Positions 17,158 through 26,780 of a stretch of DNA of 64,000 nt are shown piece by piece (position 1 is the first letter of the stretch; the number at the start of each line of letters is the position of its first letter). The stretch comes from Rhodococcus sp. IEGM 1381 (lineage in GTDB: Bacteria > Actinomycetota > Actinomycetes > Mycobacteriales > Mycobacteriaceae), in assembly GCF_030056795.1 (NCBI RefSeq), contig NZ_JASHKQ010000001.1, positions 124,001 to 188,000 of the forward strand. The letters are read 5' to 3'. The translations under genes and the position numbers were made by a program. Below the pieces are notes generated by a model. It ran no database searches. It worked only from the letters and a program-made list of their open reading frames with translations, and was not told where the DNA came from.

Positions 17158-18111
17158 GTGACTTCTTCCTCGGTGTGCGTTCTCGGCCTCGGACTGATCG
17201 GCGGGTCGATTCTGCGCGCCGCACAGGGTGCCGGCCGTCAGGCGTGGGGGTGGAACCGATCGGCAGACGCGATCGCCGGTGCTACAGCCGACGGATACGA
17301 CGTCGGTACCGACCTGATAGCTGCTTTGACCAGGGCATCCAGAGAAGATGCGCTGATCGTCATCGCCGTTCCGATGCCCGCTGTCGATTCCATTCTGGCC
17401 GCCGTTGCCGAGCACGCACCTTCAGCTCCGCTCACCGATGTGGTCAGCGTCAAGGCCGAGGTCGCTGCCGCTGTGATTGCCCGCGGACTGCAGGCGCGCT
17501 ATGTCGGCGGGCATCCGATGGCGGGCACCAATCATTCGGGCTGGTCTGCCACCGACCCGACTCTGTTCGCCGACGCGGTGTGGGTGGTGTCCACGGACCC
17601 CGGGGTCGACGCCGACGTGTGGGTCCGCGTGGCCCGGCTCGCCCTGGACTGCGGTTCGGTGGTGGTTCCGGCGGAGAGCGTCGAGCACGATCGCGCCGTT
17701 GCCCGAATCTCTCACCTGCCGCATCTGCTGGCCGAGGCGCTGGCGATAGTGGGAGCGGCCGGCGGGCCGTTGGCATTGGGCCTGGCTGCGGGCTCGTTCC
17801 GCGACGGGACGCGGGTGGCGTCGTCGTCGCCGACTCTCGTCCGGGCGATGACCGAGGGCAACGCTGCCGCTCTGCGAACCGCGCTCGACGAGGCGCTGCA
17901 TGCGCTCACCGCAGCGCACGAAGAACTGGACAAGAACTCGACGAAAACACTGGTCGACGCCGGAAACGCAGCACGGCTACAGTACGAGCAGCATCAGCGC
18001 TTCGAGATCACCGACATCACTCCGGGCGAGCCGGGGTGGCGCGAAAGACTGCAGGACGCGGGTCGACGCGGCGGCGTCGTGCGTCAGATCCGTTCGGCCA
18101 GTCCCGGGTAA
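17158..18111 (+). CDS. tyrA: Prephenate dehydrogenase
   Basis: 317 aa. Oxidises prephenate to 4-hydroxyphenylpyruvate in tyrosine synthesis. NAD-binding motif VLGLGLIGGSIL at residues 8-19, catalytic-region VSVKAEV, GGHPMAGTNHSGW, and ARISHLPHLLAEAL. GTG start at 17158. No ACT domain is evident at the C-terminus. Divergent from the tadA pair; its 3' end overlaps the next convergent gene by 28 bp. Confidence 0.92.
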   Translation: MTSSSVCVLGLGLIGGSILRAAQGAGRQAWGWNRSADAIAGATADGYDVGTDLIAALTRASREDALIVIAVPMPAVDSILAAVAEHAPSAPLTDVVSVKAEVAAAVIARGLQARYVGGHPMAGTNHSGWSATDPTLFADAVWVVSTDPGVDADVWVRVARLALDCGSVVVPAESVEHDRAVARISHLPHLLAEALAIVGAAGGPLALGLAAGSFRDGTRVASSSPTLVRAMTEGNAAALRTALDEALHALTAAHEELDKNSTKTLVDAGNAARLQYEQHQRFEITDITPGEPGWRERLQDAGRRGGVVRQIRSASPG

Positions 18112-18710
18112 TCGAGAACGAATCCTTCGGCATCGACCGTGACGGACGACGTCGACACCGGAGAGATGACGTGGATGCCCTCGGAACCACTGCTGTAGGT
18201 CAGCGTTGCCTCTTGAATGCTGAGGTCGAGGAGATTGACGTACACCGTCGGCACTTCGAGGTCCTGGACCTGGGTGTGCAGACCGAATCGACGGATCGGC
18301 AAGGTGTTGAAGAACGGGCTGAGGACCATATCGACGTCGAGCGCGCCACCGTAGGTCGAGCGCTGATGACTGGCGCTGTTCTCCACCATCCAGTAGCCCT
18401 CGTCGTCTCGGCTCACGGACGCCTGCCGATCACCGGAGGCCAGCGAGGTGCGCACCGAGAGCCGCTTGGTGACGCCGTATTCGTCGGTCACCAGGTCGTA
18501 GGAGGCGCTGAAGGCGGGATGATCGGCGCACGCGGCACCGATGATGCGTCCAGCAGCCTTGATTCGGTTGCCGGAGAGCTGAACGCGCACGGACTCCATG
18601 CGGGGAACATCATGCGCTCGCCACGTCAGGATCGAGGGCCAGGCTTTCGCGTCGGTGGAGTCGGACGCGGGGACGGAGGCATGCTCGGCACCCGATGCTT
18701 GAGTGATCAC
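18084..18710 (-). CDS. Putative glycolipid-binding protein (DUF1089-like)
   Basis: About 208 aa. WPSILTWRAHDVPRMESVRV, FSASYDLVTDEYGVTKRLSV, STYGGALDVDMVLSPFFNTL, PIRRFGL and FVLDYPGLAERI match the family annotated as putative glycolipid-binding (PF06475). No signal peptide, so probably cytoplasmic. The biochemical role is poorly defined. GTG 18710 is proposed; the frame is open to a TTG at 18740. Confidence 0.75.
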   Translation of the reverse strand: MITQASGAEHASVPASDSTDAKAWPSILTWRAHDVPRMESVRVQLSGNRIKAAGRIIGAACADHPAFSASYDLVTDEYGVTKRLSVRTSLASGDRQASVSRDDEGYWMVENSASHQRSTYGGALDVDMVLSPFFNTLPIRRFGLHTQVQDLEVPTVYVNLLDLSIQEATLTYSSGSEGIHVISPVSTSSVTVDAEGFVLDYPGLAERI

Positions 18711-18821
18711 CCATCTACGGTAGGCGACGAAGCCGGCCAAAGAACAAGCGGACGCAACTTTTACTTTTCACTCCAGGTCATTCCGCAGGCTCCACTCCCG
18801 CAGATTACTAAGGTGATCCCC

Positions 18822-19163
18822 GTGACGACAGAGAACGCAGGCGGCGGGCAGTTCGATTTCGCACATTCCGAACAGGCCGCGAAGAGTCGACAGGACAAGG
18901 CGACGGCACTGGCGCGCTACGTCTGGGATCGCGGTATCACTGGTTCCGAACTCCTCGACCTCACCGACGCCGTCCGCCGAAAACTTGCCCGCGCCGCCGA
19001 CCTACACCCACCGAGCACGATGGAAACGTGGACCATCGTTGCCGAGCTGCTCGACCGCAAATCCGAATGGGCAGCCGAACACCCCGGTCACGACGGGGCA
19101 ACGCCCCGGCACACCGACGAAAAGATCATGTGGGTCAAGCCGCCCATCACGCCTTGGACCTGA
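18822..19163 (+). CDS. Conserved hypothetical protein (113 aa)
   Basis: Soluble and charged. Key stretches: ATALARYVWDRGITGSELLD, VRRKLARAADLHPPSTMETW, and the Trp-rich C-terminus KIMWVKPPITPWT. No domain recognised. GTG at 18822 has AAGGTGAT upstream. The longer same-frame opening from 17175 is an artefact of tyrA in another frame. Confidence 0.65.
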   Translation: MTTENAGGGQFDFAHSEQAAKSRQDKATALARYVWDRGITGSELLDLTDAVRRKLARAADLHPPSTMETWTIVAELLDRKSEWAAEHPGHDGATPRHTDEKIMWVKPPITPWT

Positions 19164-19185
19164 TCAGCCGGTCACCAGGCCGATC

Positions 19186-19575
19186 TCACTGGCGATAGAT
19201 CTCGACGTGCGCACCGGTAACCACACCGAGGGTCGACGTCGGCTGACCCCAGCTCGAACCGCAATTGCCCGACGCCTGACCTGTCGGCACGAAGTATCGG
19301 CTCGACGAGGTGTAGGGACCGACCGCCGGGATCGGAAAGCGATTGGGGACGAAGTGAAAACCCCAGCACTCGGTGATGAGTACATACTCTCTACCCGGAG
19401 GAGCACCGGTGTCATGACAGGACGCCGACGCGCCGAAGGCATCGTGGGCGATAGTGCAATCCTGAGTGTCAGCATGGGAAACGCCTGCGCCGATGATTGC
19501 TGTAAAGGCCAGACCTGAGACGACGACGGTGGCAACTCGTGTTGCCGCGACAAATGTTCTTCTCATACAGGTCAT
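19186..19575 (-). CDS. Small secreted Cys-containing protein
   Basis: About 129 aa. A signal peptide (RRTFVAATRVATVVVSGLAF to VSHADT) precedes a mature part with four cysteines (DCTIAH, ASCHDTG, TECWGF, GNCGSS), so two disulfides are possible. No domain recognised. Start ATG at 19575 or 19566. Its frame extends into the ABC gene downstream end, but those residues lack support. Confidence 0.65.
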   Translation of the reverse strand: MTCMRRTFVAATRVATVVVSGLAFTAIIGAGVSHADTQDCTIAHDAFGASASCHDTGAPPGREYVLITECWGFHFVPNRFPIPAVGPYTSSSRYFVPTGQASGNCGSSWGQPTSTLGVVTGAHVEIYRQ

Positions 19576-19606
19576 TTCGCCGGAGAGCCGCGCGGCGTTA
19601 CGGAAA

Positions 19607-21430
19607 TCAGACCAGTGAGTCTTCCCATGCCTCGTGCAGGTGCGCAAAGCGTCCCTGCCCCGCGATGAGGTCCTCGGGGGTGCCGTCCTCGACGATGTGA
19701 CCGTCGGCCATGACGAGGACGCGATCGGCGATGGCCACCGTCGACAGGCGGTGCGCGATGATCAACGCCGTCCGTCCCTGCAGGATGGTCTCGAGAGCAC
19801 GCTGCACCAGCCGCTCGCTCGGGATATCCAGACTCGATGTCGCCTCGTCGAGCACGATCACCGACGGCGCGGCGAGGAACACCCGCGCGAAGGCCACCAA
19901 TTGCCGTTGACCCGAGGACAATCGGCCACCGCGCTTGCGTACGTCGGTATCGATGCCGTCGGGCAGCGACGCGATGAACTCCGTCAATCCGACGGCGTCC
20001 GCCGCAGCCCGGACCTCGGCATCGGTCGCCGTCGGGCGTCCGAGACGGATGTTGTCCGCCACCGAACCGGAGAACAGGAACGACTCCTGCGTCACCATGA
20101 CGACGTTGCGGCGTAGGTCCTCGTCGCTGATCTCACGCATGTCGATGCCGTCGAGTCGCACGGCTCCGGCCGTCGGATCGTAGAAGCGCGCCAACAGCTT
20201 GGCCAGTGTCGACTTTCCGGCTCCGGTGGCCCCGACCATCGCGACCACCTGCCCTGCAGGCACGTGCAGCGAGAACTCGGGCAGCACGACGCGCTCGGAT
20301 CCGTAGGAGAAGTGCACGTCGTCGAACGTGATGTCGCCCTTCACCGTTCCGATCTTCACCGGATTCTTCGGTGCGATCACCGACGGTTCCTCCTCGAGCA
20401 CACCGGAGATCTTCTCCAGCGCAGCAGCAGCGGACTGGTAGGCGTTGAACACCATTGCCAGCTCGTCGAGCGGCCCGTAGAACCGTCGTAGGTACAGCAC
20501 GTAGGCGGCAAGCACGCCGATGTCCATGTGGCCGTTGATCACTCGCCAGCTGCCGAACACCAGGATGATCGCGAGCGTGACGTTGCCGATCCAGCGCACG
20601 ATGCCGGTGTAGCTCGCCATGCCGCGCAACGCCGCGGTAGTGGCGTCCCGATACTCCGAATCCTCGGTGCTCAGAATGGCGTCGTTGCGACCCTCACGCC
20701 GGAACACCTGTACCGCGCGGATACCGCCCATCGACTCCACGAAGTGGACCACGACGCGCGCGATCGCCACCCGTGTTCGACGGTATCCCTGACGTTGACG
20801 CCGCTGCGACCACCGAGTGACGAGAACAAGCGGAACGAAGCCGGCCAACACGATCATCGCCATCGGCACGTCGAGATACACCAGGATGATCGCGATCGAC
20901 ACCATCGACAGGATGGCCGTCAGTGCATCGTTGAGCGCACTTTCGAGCAGCGTCTGCAGAGACTCGACATCGCTGGTCAGTCGCGAGATCAACCGTCCCG
21001 AGGTGTATTTCTCGTGGAACGACAGGCTCAGCTTCTGTGCATGATCGAACACCCGGCCGCGGAGGTCGTACAGGATGTTCTGACTGAGCCGTCCCGAGAC
21101 GGTGAGAAACGCATAGGTGGTGAACATTCCGAGCAGACCGAAGCCGGTGTAGCCGCCGACCGCCCACAGCAATGGACCCCAATTACCCTGCCCCGCAGCG
21201 CCGACGCCGTTGTCCAATGCATAGGCGATGAACAGTGGGCCCGCCACGTAGGTGATGTTGTCGACCAGGATGATCAGGAACGACAGCAGGGCCTGCTTCT
21301 TGTACGGGCGCACCAGCGATGCGAGTAGGCGACGAGAACGACCGGCCAGCACCAGATTTCCGGTGGCGTCGACCTCGGATTCCTCCCCGCCGACGCCCCG
21401 CCAGTCCTCGGTGCTGCTCTGATCACTCAT
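19607..21430 (-). CDS. ABC exporter half, canonical ATPase site (607 aa)
   Basis: Second gene of an ABC heterodimer. Six membrane helices, then Walker A GATGAGKST (about 400), signature LSSGQRQ (about 504, Gly to Ser), Walker B VIVLDE (Glu529) and H-loop His560. The slightly altered signature pairs with the partner's degenerate site. It overlaps the upstream partner by 8 bp. Multidrug- or lipid-exporter family; substrate unknown. Confidence 0.9.
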   Translation of the reverse strand: MSDQSSTEDWRGVGGEESEVDATGNLVLAGRSRRLLASLVRPYKKQALLSFLIILVDNITYVAGPLFIAYALDNGVGAAGQGNWGPLLWAVGGYTGFGLLGMFTTYAFLTVSGRLSQNILYDLRGRVFDHAQKLSLSFHEKYTSGRLISRLTSDVESLQTLLESALNDALTAILSMVSIAIILVYLDVPMAMIVLAGFVPLVLVTRWSQRRQRQGYRRTRVAIARVVVHFVESMGGIRAVQVFRREGRNDAILSTEDSEYRDATTAALRGMASYTGIVRWIGNVTLAIILVFGSWRVINGHMDIGVLAAYVLYLRRFYGPLDELAMVFNAYQSAAAALEKISGVLEEEPSVIAPKNPVKIGTVKGDITFDDVHFSYGSERVVLPEFSLHVPAGQVVAMVGATGAGKSTLAKLLARFYDPTAGAVRLDGIDMREISDEDLRRNVVMVTQESFLFSGSVADNIRLGRPTATDAEVRAAADAVGLTEFIASLPDGIDTDVRKRGGRLSSGQRQLVAFARVFLAAPSVIVLDEATSSLDIPSERLVQRALETILQGRTALIIAHRLSTVAIADRVLVMADGHIVEDGTPEDLIAGQGRFAHLHEAWEDSLV

Positions 21431-23216
21431 GGACCGACCCCATCACCTCGCGGTACCGCGGCGACGACGCCAACAGTCCCTCGTGCGTTCCCTGCTCCAC
21501 AATTCTTCCGTTCTCGAGATAGAGCACGCGGTCGGCCAACGCAGCGGTCGACGGCCGGTGTGCCACCAGCACTGTCGTCGAATGCGCCAACACGCGCCGC
21601 AGCTCCTTCTGTACTTTCGCTTCGGTGTCCACGTCGAGCGCAGACAGGGGGTCGTCGAGCACCAGCACCCGTGGCTTGCCCAGCACCGCACGCGCCAGCG
21701 CGAGCCGCTGCCGCTGTCCGCCGGACAGGCTCATGCCCTGCTCGCCGATGCGAGTGGCCAAACCCCACGGCAGCTGCTCGACGAAATCCGTTGCGTGCGC
21801 GATCTCCAACGCTTCGGCAATCTCGGCATCGGACGCCCCGGGAGAACCGAGTGCGATGTTCTCGCGCGCACTGGCCGAGAACAGCACCGGATCCTCGAAG
21901 GCCACCGACACGATGGAACGCAGGTCCGACAACCGCATCGAGGCCACGTCGATACCGTCGATCGTGATGGACCCCTCGGTGACGTCGAACAGCCGAGGAA
22001 CCAGGTTGGTCAGTGCAGTCTTTCCGCTGCCGGTGTTACCGACGAGCGCGACGGTCTCCCCCGGCTCGATGACGAAACTGACATCCTCGAGCAGCGGCGA
22101 GGACGCGTCGGGAAAGGTGAATCCCACGCGGTCGAATTGCACTCGGCCACGGATTCTTTCGGGCAGTTCGACGGGATTGTCCGGATCGGTGACGGTTTCG
22201 GGAGTGTCCATGATTTCCCAGTACCGATCCGCTGCCGTACGTGCATTGTTCAGCTCGGCCAACAGGTAGCCGAACGACTCGATCGGCCACAACAGGAAGG
22301 TGACGATGGCGATGGCAGCGACGAGCGTGCCGACCGTCATCGTGCCCTGCACGATCGAGTACGTTCCCACGGCCAGAATCGCGCCGATGGTGATCGGTTG
22401 CAGCCCGACGATGACGGCCCAGATGATCGCGAGGTAGCGCACCTTCTTCAGCTCGGTCCCGCGCAGAGTGCGAGCCTGCCGAAGAAACTGCTTGCCCAGG
22501 TGCGCACTTCGACCGAAGGCCTTCAGGACGCGAATGCCTTGAATGGACTCCTCGACCGTCGTCGTGACATCGCCCGCCTGATCCTGAGCATCACGCGCTA
22601 CGACGCGGTACAGCGTCTCGAACTTGGTGCAGGCGATCACCAGCGGCACCGACGTCACCAACATGATCAGCCCCAATTGCCAGGACTGGACCAGCAATAC
22701 GCCGATACCCACAACGAGCGTGACGGCGTTGATGATGATGAACGGGCCGATGAACGCCATGAACCGGCGCAGTGAACCGAGATCGGCGATGGCGCGCGAG
22801 AGCAGCTGACCCGATTCCCAACTTTCGTGCGCCGCGACCGAGAGCCGCTGCAATTTGTCGAATACTGTTGCACGAGCCGTGATCTCGAATTGACTCGACG
22901 GCCTGGACACCAGGTAGCGCCGCACCCAGATTCCGGCCGCGTCAATGGTGCCCAACAGCAGGATCAGCGCTGCGGGCCACCACACCGCCGAGAAATTCCG
23001 GTCGGTGATCGGGCCGTCGATGACACGCTGTATCACCAGAGGAATGACCAGACCGGTCAGAGTCGCGATGAGCGAGACCACGATCGAGCCGATGTAGAAC
23101 CACTTGTACGGGGCCAGAAACGGCGCGAAACGCTGCAGCGAGCTGGGTGCCTTCGCCGTGTCCGGGTATGGCTGATCCAGGGTTCGGGTTTCGGGATCGA
23201 GCACACCCGTAGACAC
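21423..23216 (-). CDS. ABC exporter half, degenerate ATPase site (597 aa)
   Basis: First gene of the second ABC heterodimer. Walker A GNTGSGKTA (about 393), canonical signature LSGGQRQ (about 497), Walker B VLVLDD with Asp522 in place of the catalytic Glu, and H-loop His553 retained. The milder degeneration than in the 1974-3707 protein (which also lost the His) is notable. ATG at 23216; divergent from the methyltransferase gene. Confidence 0.9.
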   Translation of the reverse strand: MSTGVLDPETRTLDQPYPDTAKAPSSLQRFAPFLAPYKWFYIGSIVVSLIATLTGLVIPLVIQRVIDGPITDRNFSAVWWPAALILLLGTIDAAGIWVRRYLVSRPSSQFEITARATVFDKLQRLSVAAHESWESGQLLSRAIADLGSLRRFMAFIGPFIIINAVTLVVGIGVLLVQSWQLGLIMLVTSVPLVIACTKFETLYRVVARDAQDQAGDVTTTVEESIQGIRVLKAFGRSAHLGKQFLRQARTLRGTELKKVRYLAIIWAVIVGLQPITIGAILAVGTYSIVQGTMTVGTLVAAIAIVTFLLWPIESFGYLLAELNNARTAADRYWEIMDTPETVTDPDNPVELPERIRGRVQFDRVGFTFPDASSPLLEDVSFVIEPGETVALVGNTGSGKTALTNLVPRLFDVTEGSITIDGIDVASMRLSDLRSIVSVAFEDPVLFSASARENIALGSPGASDAEIAEALEIAHATDFVEQLPWGLATRIGEQGMSLSGGQRQRLALARAVLGKPRVLVLDDPLSALDVDTEAKVQKELRRVLAHSTTVLVAHRPSTAALADRVLYLENGRIVEQGTHEGLLASSPRYREVMGSVHE

Positions 23217-23379
23217 AGTTCTTCTCCTTATTGCCGTGCTCGAATGATTTCATTGCACAGGCTCAGTTTCCAACCGATTTTTCGGCCCTCGCATTCCAGT
23301 GTGAAACCTCGAGCAAGGTCGAGGTCAAGTGCAACCGCGCTCGAGTACCGTAGGACCGTCGGGCGAGAGAAGGGCATAC

Positions 23380-24543
23380 GTGAGCGCACGGTCGATGGTC
23401 GGGTTGTTCGCGGGAATCGGCGGGCTCGAGCTGGGGCTGGCCGAGGCGGGCTGGTCGACGCAGTTGCTGTGCGAGGTCGATCCCGGAGCCCAAGCCGTAC
23501 TCACCGCCCGCATGCCCGATGTCCCCCTGCACAGCGATATCACCACACTGCGCAGCCTGCCCGCCGACACCGAACTGGTAGCAGCGGGCTTTCCGTGCCA
23601 GGACCTCTCCCAGGCAGGACGCACCGCGGGCATCACCGGTGCCCGATCCGGCCTGGTCGACGAAGTGTTCCGGCTGGTCACGCGGCGGCGCGGCCCGCGC
23701 TGGCTGCTGATCGAGAACGTGCCGTTCATGCTGCAACTCGGCCGCGGGGCCGCCATGCGGCACATCACCGACGCACTCGAGGACCTCGGTTACATGTGGG
23801 CCTACCGCGTCGTCGACGCCCGAGCGTTCGGATTGCCGCAGCGTCGGCAGCGAGTGGTGATGCTGGCCTCGCGCACCGACGATCCGCGCGAGGTCCTGTT
23901 CTCCCAGGATGCCGGCCCGTTGCCCGACGGCGATCCGAGCACCCAGCCGTGCGGGTTCTACTGGACCGAGGGAATCCGCGGACTGGGCTGGGCCGTCAAC
24001 GCGGTCCCGACACTCAAGGGCGGGTCCTCGCTCGGCATCGCCAGTCCCCCGGCTGTGCGGTTGCGGTCCGGGGAAATCGTCACGCCCGGCATCATCGGGG
24101 CCGAACGTCTGCAGGGCTTCGATCCGGACTGGACGCTGCCTGCCGTCCAGCATCCCGGCGTCCGGAGTGGGCATCGCTGGAAGCTCGTCGGCAATGCCGT
24201 CAGTGTGCGGATGGCGTCATGGGCCGCGCAAGCCCTGGACGACCCGAAGCCGTACGACGCCTCGCATGATGTAGCTGTTCTGCCGGGCCAGGCCTGGCCG
24301 ACGGCAGCATGGGGACGCGACCGGACGACGTTCAAGGTGACGATCTCGACCATGCCGGTACACGAGCCGTACGAGGACCTGGCCGGCTTTCTGGACGACT
24401 CGAAGCTGCTCTCTGCACGCGCGACCGCCGGATTTCTTAAGCGGGCCCGGGCCGGCAGCCTCCGTTTCGCTCCGGGATTCCTCGACGATCTCGACGCCCA
24501 CCTCGAGCGCATGGGCGGATACGCCGAGCGGGTTTCGGTGTGA
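23380..24543 (+). CDS. C5-cytosine DNA methyltransferase
   Basis: 387 aa. All core motifs are visible: I FAGIGGLELGL (near 10), IV GFPCQDLS with catalytic Cys73, VI ENV (Glu112), VIII QRRQRVV (154-160) and X GNAVSVRMA. The target-recognition region between VIII and X is short. GTG at 23380 has GAGAAGGG upstream. It overlaps the vsr gene by 4 bp. No restriction endonuclease gene is adjacent, so it may be a solitary Dcm-like enzyme or the survivor of a restriction system. Recognition sequence unknown. Confidence 0.9.
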   Translation: MSARSMVGLFAGIGGLELGLAEAGWSTQLLCEVDPGAQAVLTARMPDVPLHSDITTLRSLPADTELVAAGFPCQDLSQAGRTAGITGARSGLVDEVFRLVTRRRGPRWLLIENVPFMLQLGRGAAMRHITDALEDLGYMWAYRVVDARAFGLPQRRQRVVMLASRTDDPREVLFSQDAGPLPDGDPSTQPCGFYWTEGIRGLGWAVNAVPTLKGGSSLGIASPPAVRLRSGEIVTPGIIGAERLQGFDPDWTLPAVQHPGVRSGHRWKLVGNAVSVRMASWAAQALDDPKPYDASHDVAVLPGQAWPTAAWGRDRTTFKVTISTMPVHEPYEDLAGFLDDSKLLSARATAGFLKRARAGSLRFAPGFLDDLDAHLERMGGYAERVSV

Positions 24544-24956
24544 AAGCCGAACGCCCCGTCACCGACGCCAAGACCAGTGCTCGGCTGAGCAAGCAACGGC
24601 GCCGCGACACCAAACCCGAGGTAGCCCTACGGCAAGCACTGCACCGCCGAGGTCTGCGGTATTTCGTCGATCGTGCTCCGCTGAAGGGCATGCGGCGTCG
24701 AGCAGATCTGGTGTTTCCCAGGCGCAAGGTCGCGGTTTACGTCGACGGCTGCTTCTGGCACAGCTGCCCGGTTCACGCCACCAAGCCCCGCAACAACGCG
24801 CAGTGGTGGGCCGACAAATTGGCAGCCAACGTCGCCCGCGATCGCGACACCGACAGGCGATTGATCGACGAGGGCTGGCGCGTCGTACGAATCTGGGAAC
24901 ACGAGGACCCCGCCATCGCCGCCGACCGAGTCGAAGACGAACTACTAGGAGACTGA
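24540..24956 (+). CDS. vsr: Very short patch repair endonuclease
   Basis: 138 aa. Nicks next to T:G mismatches formed by deamination of 5-methylcytosine. Motifs DTKPEVALRQALHRRGLRYF, RRADLVFPRRKVAVYVDGCF (metal Asp), FWHSCPVH and GWRVVRIWEHED match Vsr. The GTG start overlaps the methyltransferase TGA (GTGTGA), so the repair enzyme is co-translated with the enzyme that creates its lesions. Confidence 0.93.
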   Translation: MKAERPVTDAKTSARLSKQRRRDTKPEVALRQALHRRGLRYFVDRAPLKGMRRRADLVFPRRKVAVYVDGCFWHSCPVHATKPRNNAQWWADKLAANVARDRDTDRRLIDEGWRVVRIWEHEDPAIAADRVEDELLGD

Positions 24957-25019
24957 AACCCTTTCGAGCCCCCGCGCGTCCAACCCCATGATCGGTCGGT
25001 TCGAGTTCGGGGGAAAACA

Positions 25020-26081
25020 GTGCGCAGAAATTGGTTGCTCGCGGCGGTGGCGCTGACGATGTCGGTCTCGACGAGCGGATGCGCGGTGGTGTTGCTCGGC
25101 AGCGCGTTCCCCGCAGGCAGTTCGTCGCCCACCGGCAGTTTTTCGCCACAGGACACGTACGGATTCGAGATGTCGGAGGCCGACCGGTATCTGGCCGACA
25201 CGGCAGAATTCGTACGCAGTCTCGATCCGTGTGGCTTTCTCACCGAGGACGATCTCGCTGCCCTCGGCACCGTGGTGCAGCTTCGCCCCGATGGCGAGTT
25301 GAGCACGTGCTCGGCCGGCCTGAACCCTGGGGGATCGAGCGCCACCGACTCCGTCTCGATCGATCTGAACGGATATCAACCGACGTCCGACGACCCGGAC
25401 TACGAGCAGATCACCATCGGTGACGAACAGGTGTATCTCGACAACTCGTCGCAAGGGTCGTGCCGCATCGGCTTTCCGCTTCGCGACGAGTTCGACGGCA
25501 CCACCCCGGGGGCCATGGACGGTTTCCTCACCGAATCCGGGCGCGGCTTCGCCACGATCGACGTCTATCGCGCCGACGCGGACGCGTGCTCTGCAGCAAA
25601 ATCTATTACCGAGACCGCACTCGGTCTGTTGGACGATCCACCGCTGCGCGCCGATTCCAAGTACAACCTCCCGCTTGCCTCGAAAGATTTATGCGCCGTC
25701 TTGGAACACTTGCCCGAAACCTGGACGGTGGATCGCTGGAACCCTCCCTCCGACCCGTACCGTTGCCACTTCATGGCGTCCTCGGCAACATTCGAGGACA
25801 ACCTCATGATGCTCGACGTCACGCTCGCCTACGTCGATACCGATCTGCGTTCGACGGACCGCACGACCGTCGAGCAGGGCGGCTACACCGTCGAAACACG
25901 AGGTTCCGATTCGGCATGCTTCGCGGACATCGTGTTGGGCAACCCCGTGCTCGGCATGCCCGAAAACGAGGACACTGCCGCGCGCTATGCCCGTACGGTT
26001 CCCACACTGTCCGTCTTGACCGATAGCTGCGAGTCCGCGGTCGCACTGGCCGTGGCAGCTGCCGATGTACTGACTGGCTAG
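25020..26081 (+). CDS. DUF3558-like lipoprotein (353 aa)
   Basis: Signal peptide with lipobox STSGC (Cys about 21). The body seems to hold two related halves, each starting with a Cys-containing motif (LDPCGFLTEDDLAAL and KDLCAVLEHLPETW) and each with YRC/LSTC-type cysteines, as in DUF3558 proteins. Exported lipoprotein of unknown function, common in mycolic-acid actinobacteria. GTG start with GGGGGA upstream. Confidence 0.75.
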   Translation: MRRNWLLAAVALTMSVSTSGCAVVLLGSAFPAGSSSPTGSFSPQDTYGFEMSEADRYLADTAEFVRSLDPCGFLTEDDLAALGTVVQLRPDGELSTCSAGLNPGGSSATDSVSIDLNGYQPTSDDPDYEQITIGDEQVYLDNSSQGSCRIGFPLRDEFDGTTPGAMDGFLTESGRGFATIDVYRADADACSAAKSITETALGLLDDPPLRADSKYNLPLASKDLCAVLEHLPETWTVDRWNPPSDPYRCHFMASSATFEDNLMMLDVTLAYVDTDLRSTDRTTVEQGGYTVETRGSDSACFADIVLGNPVLGMPENEDTAARYARTVPTLSVLTDSCESAVALAVAAADVLTG

Positions 26082-26090
26082 CCTTGGTTC

Positions 26091-26780
26091 GTGCGTTCGA
26101 GAACTGAAGGCGTGGATATTCGCCGCGTCGTAGTGGCGGTCTGCTTGATCCTCGCCGGACTGCTGTACTCCGCGTGGGTGGCCGAATTCTTCCTGGACAC
26201 CGGTCTCGACCCAACCACATCGTTCCTCAGCGAACTCGATGCCCGCGATCAGCCGTACCGCGAATTCTTCTCCACCGCAGACGTCGTCACGGGGTCACTG
26301 ATGATCTTCGCTGCGGTCCTCGGCTTCCTCTCCACTGCGCGTCGACGGCTCGTCGTCACCGGCTGGGTGGCGTCGGGCATTTTCGGTATCGCAACCATCG
26401 CCGACGCGAAACTTCCGCTCGAGTGTGTGGCCGCCGACGATCCGAGCTGTCCGATCGAGCCCAGCGGATTGTTCCCGCAACTCCATCACCTGCACGCACT
26501 CACCAGCACCATCGCGGTGTTCGCGATCTTCACGGTCATGATCGCGTTCACGCTCGCTGCATTCCGTTATGCGGCCTATCCCCTGCTTCGGACGCTTGGT
26601 GTCGCGGTGCTGACGGTCACGACCCTGGCAACGGCGTGGCTGTTGATCGCCGACAATCTTTCCGGCGACCACGGCCTCGGTGTTGCCCAGCGGGTTCAGG
26701 TGGGCGGCATGTCGGCGTATCTGGTGGTGCTGGGGTGTGCGCTTAAACTCGGCGCATGTCTTTCACCGCGACCGAACTGA
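26091..26780 (+). CDS. DUF998-family membrane protein
   Basis: 229 aa with about six membrane helices. Family marks: PTTSFLSELDARDQPYREFF near the N-terminus and LPQLHHLHAL-like His-rich loop (FPQLHHLHALTSTIAV). DUF998 has no established function. Its 3' end overlaps the fRMsr gene by 25 bp. Confidence 0.78.
   Translation: MRSRTEGVDIRRVVVAVCLILAGLLYSAWVAEFFLDTGLDPTTSFLSELDARDQPYREFFSTADVVTGSLMIFAAVLGFLSTARRRLVVTGWVASGIFGIATIADAKLPLECVAADDPSCPIEPSGLFPQLHHLHALTSTIAVFAIFTVMIAFTLAAFRYAAYPLLRTLGVAVLTVTTLATAWLLIADNLSGDHGLGVAQRVQVGGMSAYLVVLGCALKLGACLSPRPN

Noticed and set aside
17175-19163. 662-residue open frame across tyrA and beyond
   Set aside because: Arg-rich shadow of tyrA in another frame; only the last 113 codons (from 18822) look real.
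23380-26081. Complete restriction-modification system
   Set aside because: Only methyltransferase and Vsr are present; the next gene is a DUF3558 lipoprotein, not a nuclease.
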